This document shows positions 1 through 6,972 of a stretch of DNA of 15,282 nucleotides, piece after piece; positions within the stretch are counted from its first letter, which is position 1, and each line of letters begins with the position of its first letter. The translations under genes and the position numbers were made by a program. Below the pieces are notes generated by a model. That model saw only the letters and a program-made list of their open reading frames with translations, did no database searches and was not told the DNA's origin. Source of the DNA: UBA4874 sp002399435 (GTDB taxonomy: Bacteria > Bacillota > Clostridia > Caldicoprobacterales > DTU083); the NCBI GenBank assembly GCA_036823195.1, contig DAISGI010000051.1:1-15282 (forward strand), written 5' to 3'.

Positions 1-736
1 TTACGTAATAACCCAGATGCAGGTACATTTCATTGCGGACCTGTTCTTCGTTATAGATTTCCTTGTTTTCAGTCACAGCTTTGTAAATCATTGGGTAAGC
101 ATCCTTGCCATTCCATTTGAATTCCAGATAATGCGCCTGGTGATTGATGCCGGCACAGGTGAAGGTGATTTCATCCATCGGCGCCCCGATCCAACGGGCC
201 AGCATCTCAGCGGTTCCCTGTACACTGTGGCAAAGGCCGCTCAGGGTTACTTTGGTTATGCCCTGCATCGCCCGGCAAAGCATGGCCATGGGATTGGTAT
301 AATTCAGAAATATGGCATCAGGGCAATACTTTTCGATATCCTTTAGAATTTCAAGCATAGGGGGCAGTGTGCGAAGAAACCGAAAAATGCCGGATGGGCC
401 TCTGGTATCACCGATGTTTATAGAAATTCCATATTCCTTGGGAATCTCCACATCCTTGATGGCAGCTTCCTGCCCTCCGACCTGGATAGTCGTCAGTACG
501 CCGTCAGCTCCCTCCAGAGCTTTGGCTCGATCGGTAGTCGCTGTCACAGTAGCGGGATACTTTCCGGCGCTGATGATTTTTCCCACCGCACGTCTGGATA
601 GCTCCAGATTAGTTTCATTGATATCCATCAAAGAAAGCTCGCAGTCTTCAAAAGCAGGGAAAGTCAGGATATCACGAACCAGATTGCGCGTAAACACGAC
701 ACTCCCGGACCCTATAAATGCAAATTTTTTTCTCAT
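1..736 (-). CDS. GH4 family alpha-glycosidase (MelA/LplD-type), C-terminus beyond window edge
   Basis: Only the first 245 residues are in the window; the gene runs off the left edge. The start ATG (734-736) follows an AAGGAG ribosome site with 6 bases of spacing. GH4 enzymes hydrolyse alpha-galactosides, alpha-glucosides or alpha-galacturonides in the cytoplasm, using NAD+ and a divalent metal. Visible features are the N-terminal dinucleotide-binding loop (FIGSGSVVF, residues 7-15), a GDTRGPSGIFR segment (109-119), the LNYTNPMAM segment (144-152), and the metal-site residues in GLCHSVQGT (Cys169/His170) and AGINHQ (His199). The GLCHSVQGT and CAGINH segments look like alpha-galactosidase MelA. 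The position behind LplABC-like transport genes also recalls the Bacillus subtilis lplABCD set, whose GH4 member is an alpha-galacturonidase. The family is secure; the exact sugar is not. Confidence 0.9.
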   Translation of the reverse strand, partial: MRKKFAFIGSGSVVFTRNLVRDILTFPAFEDCELSLMDINETNLELSRRAVGKIISAGKYPATVTATTDRAKALEGADGVLTTIQVGGQEAAIKDVEIPKEYGISINIGDTRGPSGIFRFLRTLPPMLEILKDIEKYCPDAIFLNYTNPMAMLCRAMQGITKVTLSGLCHSVQGTAEMLARWIGAPMDEITFTCAGINHQAHYLEFKWNGKDAYPMIYKAVTENKEIYNEEQVRNEMYLHLGYYV

Positions 737-760
737 TTTAATCTCCTTTCGAAAATAGGA

Positions 761-795
761 TTGATCCGATGCGAATCAAGTCTCATCAAGTCTCA
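761..795. repeat. Short near-palindrome plus 10-bp tandem repeat upstream of the GH4 gene
   Basis: Between the binding protein gene and the GH4 gene, positions 761-779 form a near-perfect inverted repeat: TTGAT (761-765) pairs with ATCAA (775-779) and CG with CG inside, with one mismatch and a 3-base loop. It overlaps two tandem copies of TCAAGTCTCA (776-795). No T-run follows on the minus strand, so it is not a classical terminator. It could be an mRNA hairpin adjusting relative expression of the lipoprotein and the hydrolase, or a protein site. The function is unknown. Confidence 0.4.
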
Positions 796-817
796 TATTG
801 AATTCTGTTGTTTTGCA

Positions 818-2455
818 TTAGCTTGCGTTGGCGATAATCTGGCTGTACTGATCGGTCCATACATCTTCCAATTTAGATAGTCCCTTGCTTTCATAGGATT
901 TGAGCAGTGATTTCATTTCAGGTACCACCTTTGATGCATCAGGATCAATAACGATCTCGGTGATCTGAGGAATGATATTTGCTTCAATTTCAGCAAACAA
1001 AATGCCTTCCAGTGTAGTTGACTTTACCTGCAGCGGCTTCAGATATGTTCCATCAAACGCATACTTTGCTGCCATGGCTCGATTGGCTGAGCGAACAGGC
1101 GACTCAGCCTGGCGTTCCCAATTCCATTTCTGACTTTTCATTTGGTCCCACAAACGTATCCCGCTCTTTGCCCTGTAACCATCCCAGTCAGCCATCAAAT
1201 GATCATAGATACCTTTCTTCAGATATGGCTGCCCGTCCTTGAACTCCATTGTTTCTCCCTCAATTCCATAAAAGTCCAGGATTTGTCCTTCATCACTGAG
1301 ACAAAAGTCGATAAAGTGAGTGGCTGCTTCCGGATGTCTGCAGTTCTTTGTAACGCTTAAGCACAAATCACCGGCCGTATGATAGTAGCCGAAGTGCTGC
1401 TGTACATCAGGGGTGCCCTGGGGCACTTCAATCGCTTTGTAGTATTGATTGGGATCCTCCCCGGACAGAAGGGAATCTGCCGTCCAGAGATTCCAGAACC
1501 AGGACATAGTAAAGACATATTTACCCTGCGCATATGCTTCTCCCATCTCCGTACCATCAAAAGTGAAGCATTCCGGATCCACAATTCCCTTGTTATAACA
1601 CTTATTCAAAAATTGAACAGCCTTAATCAATTCCGGAGCACGCAGAAAGAATTCAACCTTTTTGGTGTCCTCATTATAATATTTATAACCCATGATTTTA
1701 GAGCCATAAATATTGGCGACATCCCCCAGCATTCCAGAGTCCTGCCAATGCACCGCCAGTGGCCACATATTGATTCCATTATATGTCCTGTGAGAATCAC
1801 GTACAGTTTCCAGCAACTTATAAAACTCATCCATAGTTTTAATCTCAGGTTCGCCCAATTCCTGATAAATATCATTTCTGACCTGAATCGTCTGCCCGAC
1901 CGATCCAAAGCCATCTTCACTGTACCATGTGGGAACAGAATAGAGCTTACCGTCACCGCTGCGATAAACAGCCAGAGAGGCTGAAGGCACTGTCGTACCA
2001 TCCAGAATGTGCGGGCAATTATATTTTTCCACCAGCTCATCAATGGAATACAATGCACCGGCATCAACATACTTATTAAACGTTGATTGGCTGTATCCGC
2101 CAATTAATTCCGGGTAGTCATCAGACATCAACATAACATTCGCAACCTGATCCCCTTCCCCGCTTGGAGCCAGACATTTGAGCCTGATACCTGTTCTCCT
2201 GGTCATCTCTTTCGATACGGGATCCTCCCCCCATTTGAGAGGATCCCAAGACGGATCCATACGCATGTATTCAATCTCTACGACATCGTCCGGCTTCTTT
2301 GATTCAGGTGCATTGGTTCCCTCATCATCTGAACTTGTTTTCGGGCTTGCCTTGATATTGGATGTTCCCGCGTTATTTGCTTTACTGCATCCTGCCGAAA
2401 GCATCACTGTCACCATCAGTACAATTAGAGTCAAAACAACAACCGATCTTCTCAT
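818..2455 (-). CDS. Extracellular solute-binding lipoprotein of an LplB/YtcP-type sugar ABC transporter
   Basis: This 545-residue protein is the sugar-capturing lipoprotein of the ABC importer encoded just upstream in the same operon. It has a lipoprotein signal peptide: MRRS, a hydrophobic stretch (residues 5-19), and the lipobox LSAGC with Cys23 as the lipidated residue. A Ser/Asn/Lys/Glu-rich linker follows (about 24-56) before the globular part. Length and overall make-up fit the large LplA/LipO-like binding proteins that pair with LplB/YtcP permeases and carry oligosaccharides or uronides. The ATG is preceded by GGAAGGAG at about 10 bases. The gene lies 285 bases after the permease gene and 81 bases before the GH4 gene, so the imported sugar is probably the GH4 substrate. 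The ligand cannot be read from the sequence. Confidence 0.9.
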   Translation of the reverse strand: MRRSVVVLTLIVLMVTVMLSAGCSKANNAGTSNIKASPKTSSDDEGTNAPESKKPDDVVEIEYMRMDPSWDPLKWGEDPVSKEMTRRTGIRLKCLAPSGEGDQVANVMLMSDDYPELIGGYSQSTFNKYVDAGALYSIDELVEKYNCPHILDGTTVPSASLAVYRSGDGKLYSVPTWYSEDGFGSVGQTIQVRNDIYQELGEPEIKTMDEFYKLLETVRDSHRTYNGINMWPLAVHWQDSGMLGDVANIYGSKIMGYKYYNEDTKKVEFFLRAPELIKAVQFLNKCYNKGIVDPECFTFDGTEMGEAYAQGKYVFTMSWFWNLWTADSLLSGEDPNQYYKAIEVPQGTPDVQQHFGYYHTAGDLCLSVTKNCRHPEAATHFIDFCLSDEGQILDFYGIEGETMEFKDGQPYLKKGIYDHLMADWDGYRAKSGIRLWDQMKSQKWNWERQAESPVRSANRAMAAKYAFDGTYLKPLQVKSTTLEGILFAEIEANIIPQITEIVIDPDASKVVPEMKSLLKSYESKGLSKLEDVWTDQYSQIIANAS

Positions 2456-2740
2456 TATAGTTTTTCTCCTTCCCGTATTATGATAGCAATGAGAGACAAG
2501 CGATTATTTATGCACTTTATCACCCCCTAAAAATTTCCGGCAGTACTGTTCCGGTCTCGCTGCCTTCCTTCCTGGGGTACATTGTCACCGCAGCTTGGCA
2601 CCGAAACGCTGCCGTTCCTATATCTTTGCCTGCCATTCGGTTTCTGTTGACGCACAATAGGTCCATGCTATAGCTGAAACGCAGGCGTACCAGGCATTCA
2701 AGAGTCTGGACATTTATCCAGGCACAACTTCGTGTCGCCT
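2456..2740. other. 285-bp intergenic stretch inside the transporter operon
   Basis: This spacer separates the second permease gene from the binding protein gene on the minus strand. It looks richer in G+C than its surroundings and contains the palindrome CAGTACTG (2541-2548) flanked on both sides by CCGG. A minus-strand frame stays open over most of it, ending in a TGA at about 2525, but there is no convincing start with a ribosome site. An SD-like AGGGGGTGAT (about 2517-2526) is followed only by GTG CAT AAA TAA, which is not a gene. No promoter or terminator was clear. It may be an mRNA processing or attenuation region that lets the binding protein be made in excess of the permeases, but that is speculation. 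Confidence 0.4.
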
Positions 2741-3664
2741 CTAGCCTTTTAGTGAACCCACCATCATACCCTGAATAAAGTATTTTTGGAATATGGAGTA
2801 GATAAAGGTAACAGGCAAAACCGTGATCATTACTGTAGCCGCACGAATCGTTGTCACATTGACTCTACGGCGTTCCAGCAATTCTGCCTCCGCAGCGCTG
2901 GTAGTGGTAGACTGTGAAAGGGCGATCACTTTGTATAGGTATGTTTGTACGGGCTGTAGCTCAGGCCGTCTGGCCATGAACATGTAGGCATCAAACCACG
3001 AATTCCATTGGCTCACTCCATTAAAAATACATATTGTTGCAATAATAGGCATAGACATCGGAATGGTAATCTTGAAAAAGATCTGAAATGTATTGGCACC
3101 ATCTATCATAGCTGACTGTTCCAGTTCTATAGGCATACTTTCAAAAAAAGTTTTCATCAGAATCATGTTCCAGATACTTATAGCACTGGGCAGTATATAG
3201 ACGGCAAAGTTATTTAGCAGCCCAGTATCCTTATAAAGCATATAGGTTGGGACAAGTCCTGCATCAAATATCATGCCGACGACACAAATCATCATATAGG
3301 TTTTCCTGAATAAAATATTGGGCTTGGATAAGCCATATGCCATCATGCCTGTAAAAAAAAGTGAAACGATTATTCCAACCACTGTTCTGATGACGGTAAC
3401 AGCATATGCACGGACAATGGCTTTATCTGAAAACACCTCAGCATAATTCTTTAAAGTAAACTTCCTGGGTAAAAAGTAGATCCCACCCTTCATGGCATCC
3501 GGTCCTTCATTAAATGAAACAGCCAGGGTATTGATGAACGGATAGATGGTCAGGAAACAAACGATCATCATAAATAAAGTATTAGATATAGTAAATACTT
3601 TCTCCCCTGATGTGTGTATTTTGTTATAAGACAGTGATCTTCTGCGACTTGCTTGTTGCTTCAT
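2741..3664 (-). CDS. ABC sugar transporter permease, LplC/YtcP type (MalG-like)
   Basis: A 307-residue integral membrane protein, one half of the transmembrane channel of the importer. After a basic N-terminal tail (KQQASRRRS) there are six predicted membrane segments. The cytoplasmic EAA-type loop that docks to the ATPase is clear at about residues 182-203 (EQSAMIDGANTFQIFFKITIP). The early YPFINTLAVSFN segment (41-52) and the YFLPRKFTLKNYAEVF region (63-78) are typical of YtcP/LplC permeases. The ATG has a strong AGGAGG site, and the gene begins 13 bases after the LplB-like permease, so the two are translated together. No ATPase is encoded nearby; such importers usually borrow a shared MsmX-like subunit. 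Confidence 0.92.
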   Translation of the reverse strand: MKQQASRRRSLSYNKIHTSGEKVFTISNTLFMMIVCFLTIYPFINTLAVSFNEGPDAMKGGIYFLPRKFTLKNYAEVFSDKAIVRAYAVTVIRTVVGIIVSLFFTGMMAYGLSKPNILFRKTYMMICVVGMIFDAGLVPTYMLYKDTGLLNNFAVYILPSAISIWNMILMKTFFESMPIELEQSAMIDGANTFQIFFKITIPMSMPIIATICIFNGVSQWNSWFDAYMFMARRPELQPVQTYLYKVIALSQSTTTSAAEAELLERRRVNVTTIRAATVMITVLPVTFIYSIFQKYFIQGMMVGSLKG

Positions 3665-3677
3665 ATCTTATTACCTC

Positions 3678-4643
3678 CTACCATAAGCCATTTCCGCTTT
3701 TATTAGCCAACTTGTTTGAAAAATACACCATAAAAAATCCTATTGCGCTCTTGAATAAACCAACAGCTGTCGCGTATCCAAATCGCCCCTGGCTGATTCC
3801 GGTATCCATTACGTAAATATCCAGGATATTAGACTTTTCAAACACAATCGGATTACGGAATACTAAAAGTTGATCGAATCCTGCATCCAGTATGGATCCA
3901 ACACGTAAAATCAACATCACAACAATCACAGGTACCAGAGCAGGCAAAGTTATGGATATTACCTGTCTTACTCTGCCAGCACCATCTACTTTTGCGGCAT
4001 CGTATAATTCTGGATTAATGCCTGAAATAGCAGCCATATAAATAATTGCGCTCCACCCTGTCTCTTTCCATATATCCAGAAAGACCATCAACGGCCAGAA
4101 TAATGATTTACTTGCCAGAAAATGCCTGGGTTTTTCAATGATCCCCAGTGATAAGAGCAATGAATTCAGGGTTCCACCATTCAGGCCAAGAAGAGAGGAT
4201 ATCACGCCATACACGACCACATAAGAGATAAAATGCGGCAAATACGAAACACCCTGAACAAAGGATCGTGCTCGATAAGAGGCTACTTCATTAAGCAGAA
4301 CAGCGAACAAAATAGGAAAAGGAAAACCAATACATAACTTCAATAAACTAAGTGAGATGGTATTTCTCATGACAATACCGAAGTATCCTGAAGTAAAGAA
4401 ATCCCGGAAATGCTTTAACCCCACCCAAGGGCTTTCCCATATGCTCTTCCCTGGCAGAATCTCTTTAAATGCCATCTGCAGACCATATATAGGAACAAAA
4501 CGAAAAAATACAATGAATGCCAAACCGGTAAGTATCATAATCTGTAAGCCGAATTGCTTCTTAAATGTCGTGGCGATTTGTCCAATGCCCGTATTGAAAG
4601 AATTTTCCTTGACAGGATTTTTGCCGTTCGCCAGTGATCGCAT
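3678..4643 (-). CDS. ABC sugar transporter permease, LplB type (MalF/UgpA-like)
   Basis: This 321-residue membrane protein is the first gene of the minus-strand sugar operon and partners the LplC/YtcP-like permease. A polar N-terminal tail (about 1-30) precedes the first membrane helix (about 33-52) with FVPIYGLQMAFK, a typical LplB start. The EAA docking loop is at about 213-235 (LYDAAKVDGAGRVRQVISITLP). The ATG is supported by GAGGGGTG with 7 bases of spacing and by two overlapping promoters about 60-90 bases upstream. Divergent placement next to a small XRE regulator suggests local control. Substrate is unknown; the linked GH4 enzyme points to an alpha-galactoside or galacturonide. Confidence 0.92.
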   Translation of the reverse strand: MRSLANGKNPVKENSFNTGIGQIATTFKKQFGLQIMILTGLAFIVFFRFVPIYGLQMAFKEILPGKSIWESPWVGLKHFRDFFTSGYFGIVMRNTISLSLLKLCIGFPFPILFAVLLNEVASYRARSFVQGVSYLPHFISYVVVYGVISSLLGLNGGTLNSLLLSLGIIEKPRHFLASKSLFWPLMVFLDIWKETGWSAIIYMAAISGINPELYDAAKVDGAGRVRQVISITLPALVPVIVVMLILRVGSILDAGFDQLLVFRNPIVFEKSNILDIYVMDTGISQGRFGYATAVGLFKSAIGFFMVYFSNKLANKSGNGLW

Positions 4644-4697
4644 GACGTAACACCCCTCTCAAAATCTTTGTTAATTACATTTCAATAATTATTGCTT

Positions 4698-4740
4698 ACT
4701 ATACAATATTTATTGTATTACATCAAATACAATAAGTCAA
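4698..4740 (-). promoter_or_regulatory. Two overlapping sigma-A-like promoters of the sugar transport operon
   Basis: On the minus strand, TTGACT (4735-4740) and TACAAT (4712-4717) are separated by exactly 17 bases. A second pair, TTGATG (4721-4726) and TATAGT (4698-4703), also has a 17-base spacer. Either would start a leader of roughly 50-65 bases in front of the LplB-like gene. Both sit within an array of 8-bp repeats, so access to them is probably regulated. Confidence 0.7.
4701..4734. promoter_or_regulatory. Operator-like array: three copies of ATACAATA in alternating orientation
   Basis: ATACAATA occurs at 4701-4708, its exact complement TATTGTAT at 4711-4718, and ATACAATA again at 4727-4734. 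The first two form an inverted repeat with a 2-base centre, and the second and third an inverted repeat with an 8-base centre. The copies cover the -10 boxes of both promoters and abut the better -35 box, where a bound repressor would block polymerase. The divergently encoded XRE protein is the obvious candidate binder, but A/T-rich context means chance must be considered. Confidence 0.55.
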
Positions 4741-4779
4741 TGCCTTTTGATAAGATTTTACTTGAGATGAGGTGATATT

Positions 4780-5016
4780 TTGAAAGCAGTGCATAAAATG
4801 AAATACAAGAAATTGGGGTTAAAAATCGGCTATTACAGGAAATTAAGGGGATTCACGCAGGAGCAGCTTGCAGAAAGAGTTGATAAGAATCTTGCCTTTA
4901 TTGGTGCAGTGGAGGCTCCAAATGTTGACAGGACGATATCTCTTGATACTTTATTTGACATTGCTGATGTTTTGGAAGTCCCTGCATACAAGTTTTTAGT
5001 TTTTGATGAAGATTGA
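4780..5016 (+). CDS. Small XRE-family helix-turn-helix regulator
   Basis: A 78-residue DNA-binding protein consisting of little more than a Cro/C1-type HTH domain. IGYYRKLRGFTQEQLAERVD (about residues 16-35) is the first part of the fold with the turn at FTQEQLAERV, and ISLDTLFDIADVLEVPAYKF (about 53-72) is the usual closing helices. The start chosen is TTG at 4780, preceded by GAGGTGAT with good spacing; an in-frame ATG at 4798 (MKYKK) is possible but has a weaker ribosome site. It is divergent from the sugar operon and upstream of, and parallel to, the lic operon. It could control either one. The site it binds is not proven; the ATACAATA array 45 bases upstream is a candidate. Confidence 0.85.
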   Translation: MKAVHKMKYKKLGLKIGYYRKLRGFTQEQLAERVDKNLAFIGAVEAPNVDRTISLDTLFDIADVLEVPAYKFLVFDED

Positions 5017-5041
5017 AGGCCGAAAAAGGAAATTAAGTTAA

Positions 5042-5126
5042 CCAGGGAATACCACCCAGGCAGTACACAGGCTCAAAATCCCTGGCATGATTCGCGGCTC
5101 CCGTACATGGTATAAATTCAATACCA
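5042..5126. repeat. Inverted repeats upstream of the lic operon promoter
   Basis: Two inverted repeats lie between the XRE gene and the promoter. CCAGGGA (5042-5048) is matched by TCCCTGG (5079-5085). TGGTAT (5108-5113) is matched by ATACCA (5121-5126), which ends 8 bases before the -35 box. A third ATACCA is at 5049-5054. The TGGTAT-N7-ATACCA element is well placed as an operator, possibly for the winged-helix domain of the first lic-operon protein or for the XRE protein. No T-run follows either repeat, so terminators are unlikely. Confidence 0.4.
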
Positions 5127-5134
5127 AATTTTTC

Positions 5135-5163
5135 TTGACAAATGATTGGTTATATAGTATGCT
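5135..5163 (+). promoter_or_regulatory. Near-consensus sigma-A promoter of the lic operon
   Basis: A perfect -35 hexamer TTGACA (5135-5140), a 17-base spacer and a -10 hexamer TATGCT (5158-5163) are directly visible. Transcription would begin near 5170. This places the in-frame ATG at 5164 at or before the RNA start, so translation must begin at the ATG at 5194, giving a short leader of about 25 bases with an AGGCGGTGAT ribosome site. Confidence 0.8.
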
Positions 5164-5193
5164 ATGTTCACGATAATCAAAGGCGGTGATTAC

Positions 5194-6972
5194 ATGAACA
5201 AGCAGGACTATGACATTTTGAACGAAATCCGTTTGGAGCCGTTTATCAACCAACGAATCCTGGCAAATCGCAGCGGCCATTCCCTTGGCATCGTAAACCG
5301 TTCCATCCGGGAACTGATGAAAGCCGGATACCTGGACGATGACATACAGCTTACGCCGAAAGCAATCAGGGAGTTTCAGGACAAGTCTCCGAAGAATGCC
5401 ATTATTCTTGCTGCCGGGTATGGCATGCGTATGGTACCAATCAACACGGAAACGCCGAAGGGTTTACTTGAGGTGCATGGGGAAAGGCTGATTGAGCGTA
5501 TCATTAAGCAGCTGCATGAGGTAAATATCACGGAAATCCATGTTGTCGTCGGTTTTATGAAGGAACACTATGAGTATCTTATTGACGAATATGGAGTGCA
5601 GCTGGTGGTCAGCACGGAATATGCAGCAAAGAACAATCTGCATTCGTTGAACCTGGTAAATGACAGGATTTCCAACACCTATATCATTCCATGTGATATT
5701 TGGTGTGATCAGAATCCTTTTCATCAATATGAGCTGTACTCGTGGTATATGGTCAGCGATCTGGTGGATGATGACAGCTCTGTACGCGTGAATCGGAAAA
5801 TGGAGCTGGTATCCATACCTGATACAGCCGGGGGAAATGCCATGATAGGGATCTGCTACCTGATCGGGGATCAGGCGGCAATTGTCCGTAAACGCGTTTG
5901 TGAGCTATGCAAGGACAGCAGATACAATGAATCTTTCTGGGAAGAAGCATTGTACCGGAAAGATCGCATGATAGTCGCCGCCAAAGTAGTTCCATCGGCA
6001 GATGTGGTTGAAATCAATACATATGAGCAGCTGCGGGAGCTGGACAGCTGTTCCAACCAGCTCCAGTCGGGTGCCATAAAGGTAATCGCAGGGCAGCTTA
6101 ATGTAACGGCTGATAAAATCGGCAATATCCGTACCCTGAAAAAGGGCATGACGAACCGATCCTTTTTGTTTCACTGTGAAGGAAAAGACTATATCATGAG
6201 GATTCCGGGAGAAGGCACAAATCACCTGATCAATCGAAAACACGAAGCGGACGTCTATCGTGTGATCCGCGGCAAAGGATACTGTGACAGTCCCATCTAT
6301 ATTGATCCCGATACGGGATATAAGATTACCTCCTATATAGAAAATGCACGTACCTGTAATCCTGATGATGTAGCCGATCTGACCCGGTGTATGAAAAAAT
6401 TAAGGGAACTCCATGAATCCCGGCTTTATGTGGAGCATGAATTTGATATTTTTGCACAGATTGAATTCTATGAATCCTTATGGGAGGGTGCGCCATCTGC
6501 CTACAAGGATTATGAAGCTACGAAGCACAATGTTATGTCTCTTCAAAAATTTATATCGGAGAATGCAGGAAAACGGGTACTGACTCACATTGATGCCGTT
6601 CCGGATAACTTTCTGCTCTACAGGGATTCTTCCGGACAGGAGCAATTGCAGTTAATCGATTGGGAATATGCAGGGATGCAGGACCCACATGTGGACATCG
6701 CGATGTTCTGCATCTATTCCTTATATGACAGGCAGCAAGTGGATCGCCTGATACAAATCTATTTTGACGGGGAATGTGAAAAAAAGACACGGATCAAGAT
6801 ATATTGCTACATTGCGGCATGTGGTTTGTTATGGAGCAACTGGTGCGAATACAAGAGAAAGCTTGGAGTGGAGTTTGGTGAATACTCCCTGCGGCAGTAC
6901 CGATATGCAAAGGACTATTATCGGATTGCCACACATGAGATGAGGCTAACGGAGGAGAAAAATGAGTTATAA
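5194..6972 (+). CDS. Three-domain fusion: winged-helix + LicC-like cytidylyltransferase + LicA-like kinase
   Basis: A 592-residue protein, first gene of the operon. Residues 1-62 form a MarR-like winged helix (INQRILANRSGHSLGIVNRSIRELMKAGYL). Residues about 68-285 are a LicC-like nucleotidyltransferase: LAAGYGMRM (72-80), TPKGLLEVHGERLIER (87-102) and the catalytic Asp168 in PCDIW. Residues about 290-585 are an aminoglycoside/choline-kinase fold: LKKGMTNRSF (315-324), MRIPGEGTNH (335-344), THIDAVPDNF (464-473, catalytic Asp and Asn) and LIDWEYAGMQD (488-498). It would phosphorylate a headgroup alcohol and couple it to CMP, giving a CDP-headgroup in one chain. The winged helix suggests it also senses or regulates. 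The cytidylyltransferase lacks the EW pair of pneumococcal LicC, so the headgroup may not be choline. The start at 5194 was chosen because 5164 lies beside the -10 box. It overlaps the next gene by 11 bases. Confidence 0.88.
   Translation: MNKQDYDILNEIRLEPFINQRILANRSGHSLGIVNRSIRELMKAGYLDDDIQLTPKAIREFQDKSPKNAIILAAGYGMRMVPINTETPKGLLEVHGERLIERIIKQLHEVNITEIHVVVGFMKEHYEYLIDEYGVQLVVSTEYAAKNNLHSLNLVNDRISNTYIIPCDIWCDQNPFHQYELYSWYMVSDLVDDDSSVRVNRKMELVSIPDTAGGNAMIGICYLIGDQAAIVRKRVCELCKDSRYNESFWEEALYRKDRMIVAAKVVPSADVVEINTYEQLRELDSCSNQLQSGAIKVIAGQLNVTADKIGNIRTLKKGMTNRSFLFHCEGKDYIMRIPGEGTNHLINRKHEADVYRVIRGKGYCDSPIYIDPDTGYKITSYIENARTCNPDDVADLTRCMKKLRELHESRLYVEHEFDIFAQIEFYESLWEGAPSAYKDYEATKHNVMSLQKFISENAGKRVLTHIDAVPDNFLLYRDSSGQEQLQLIDWEYAGMQDPHVDIAMFCIYSLYDRQQVDRLIQIYFDGECEKKTRIKIYCYIAACGLLWSNWCEYKRKLGVEFGEYSLRQYRYAKDYYRIATHEMRLTEEKNEL

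Noticed and set aside
1379..1984. A 201-codon plus-strand open frame inside the binding protein gene
   Set aside because: It lies wholly antisense to a well-supported lipoprotein gene, lacks a ribosome site and shows no recognisable domain.
2525..2740. A minus-strand open frame of about 70 codons in the spacer of the sugar operon
   Set aside because: It has no start with a ribosome site, begins inside the permease end in another frame, and shows no family resemblance; high local G+C explains the lack of stops.
5042..5085. CCAGGGA/TCCCTGG as terminator of the XRE gene
   Set aside because: The loop is 30 bases and no T-run follows the second arm.
5164..5193. Extending the first lic-operon protein to the ATG at 5164
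   Set aside because: That ATG lies directly after the -10 box of a near-consensus promoter, before or at the RNA start, and has no ribosome site; the ATG at 5194 has AGGCGGTGAT.
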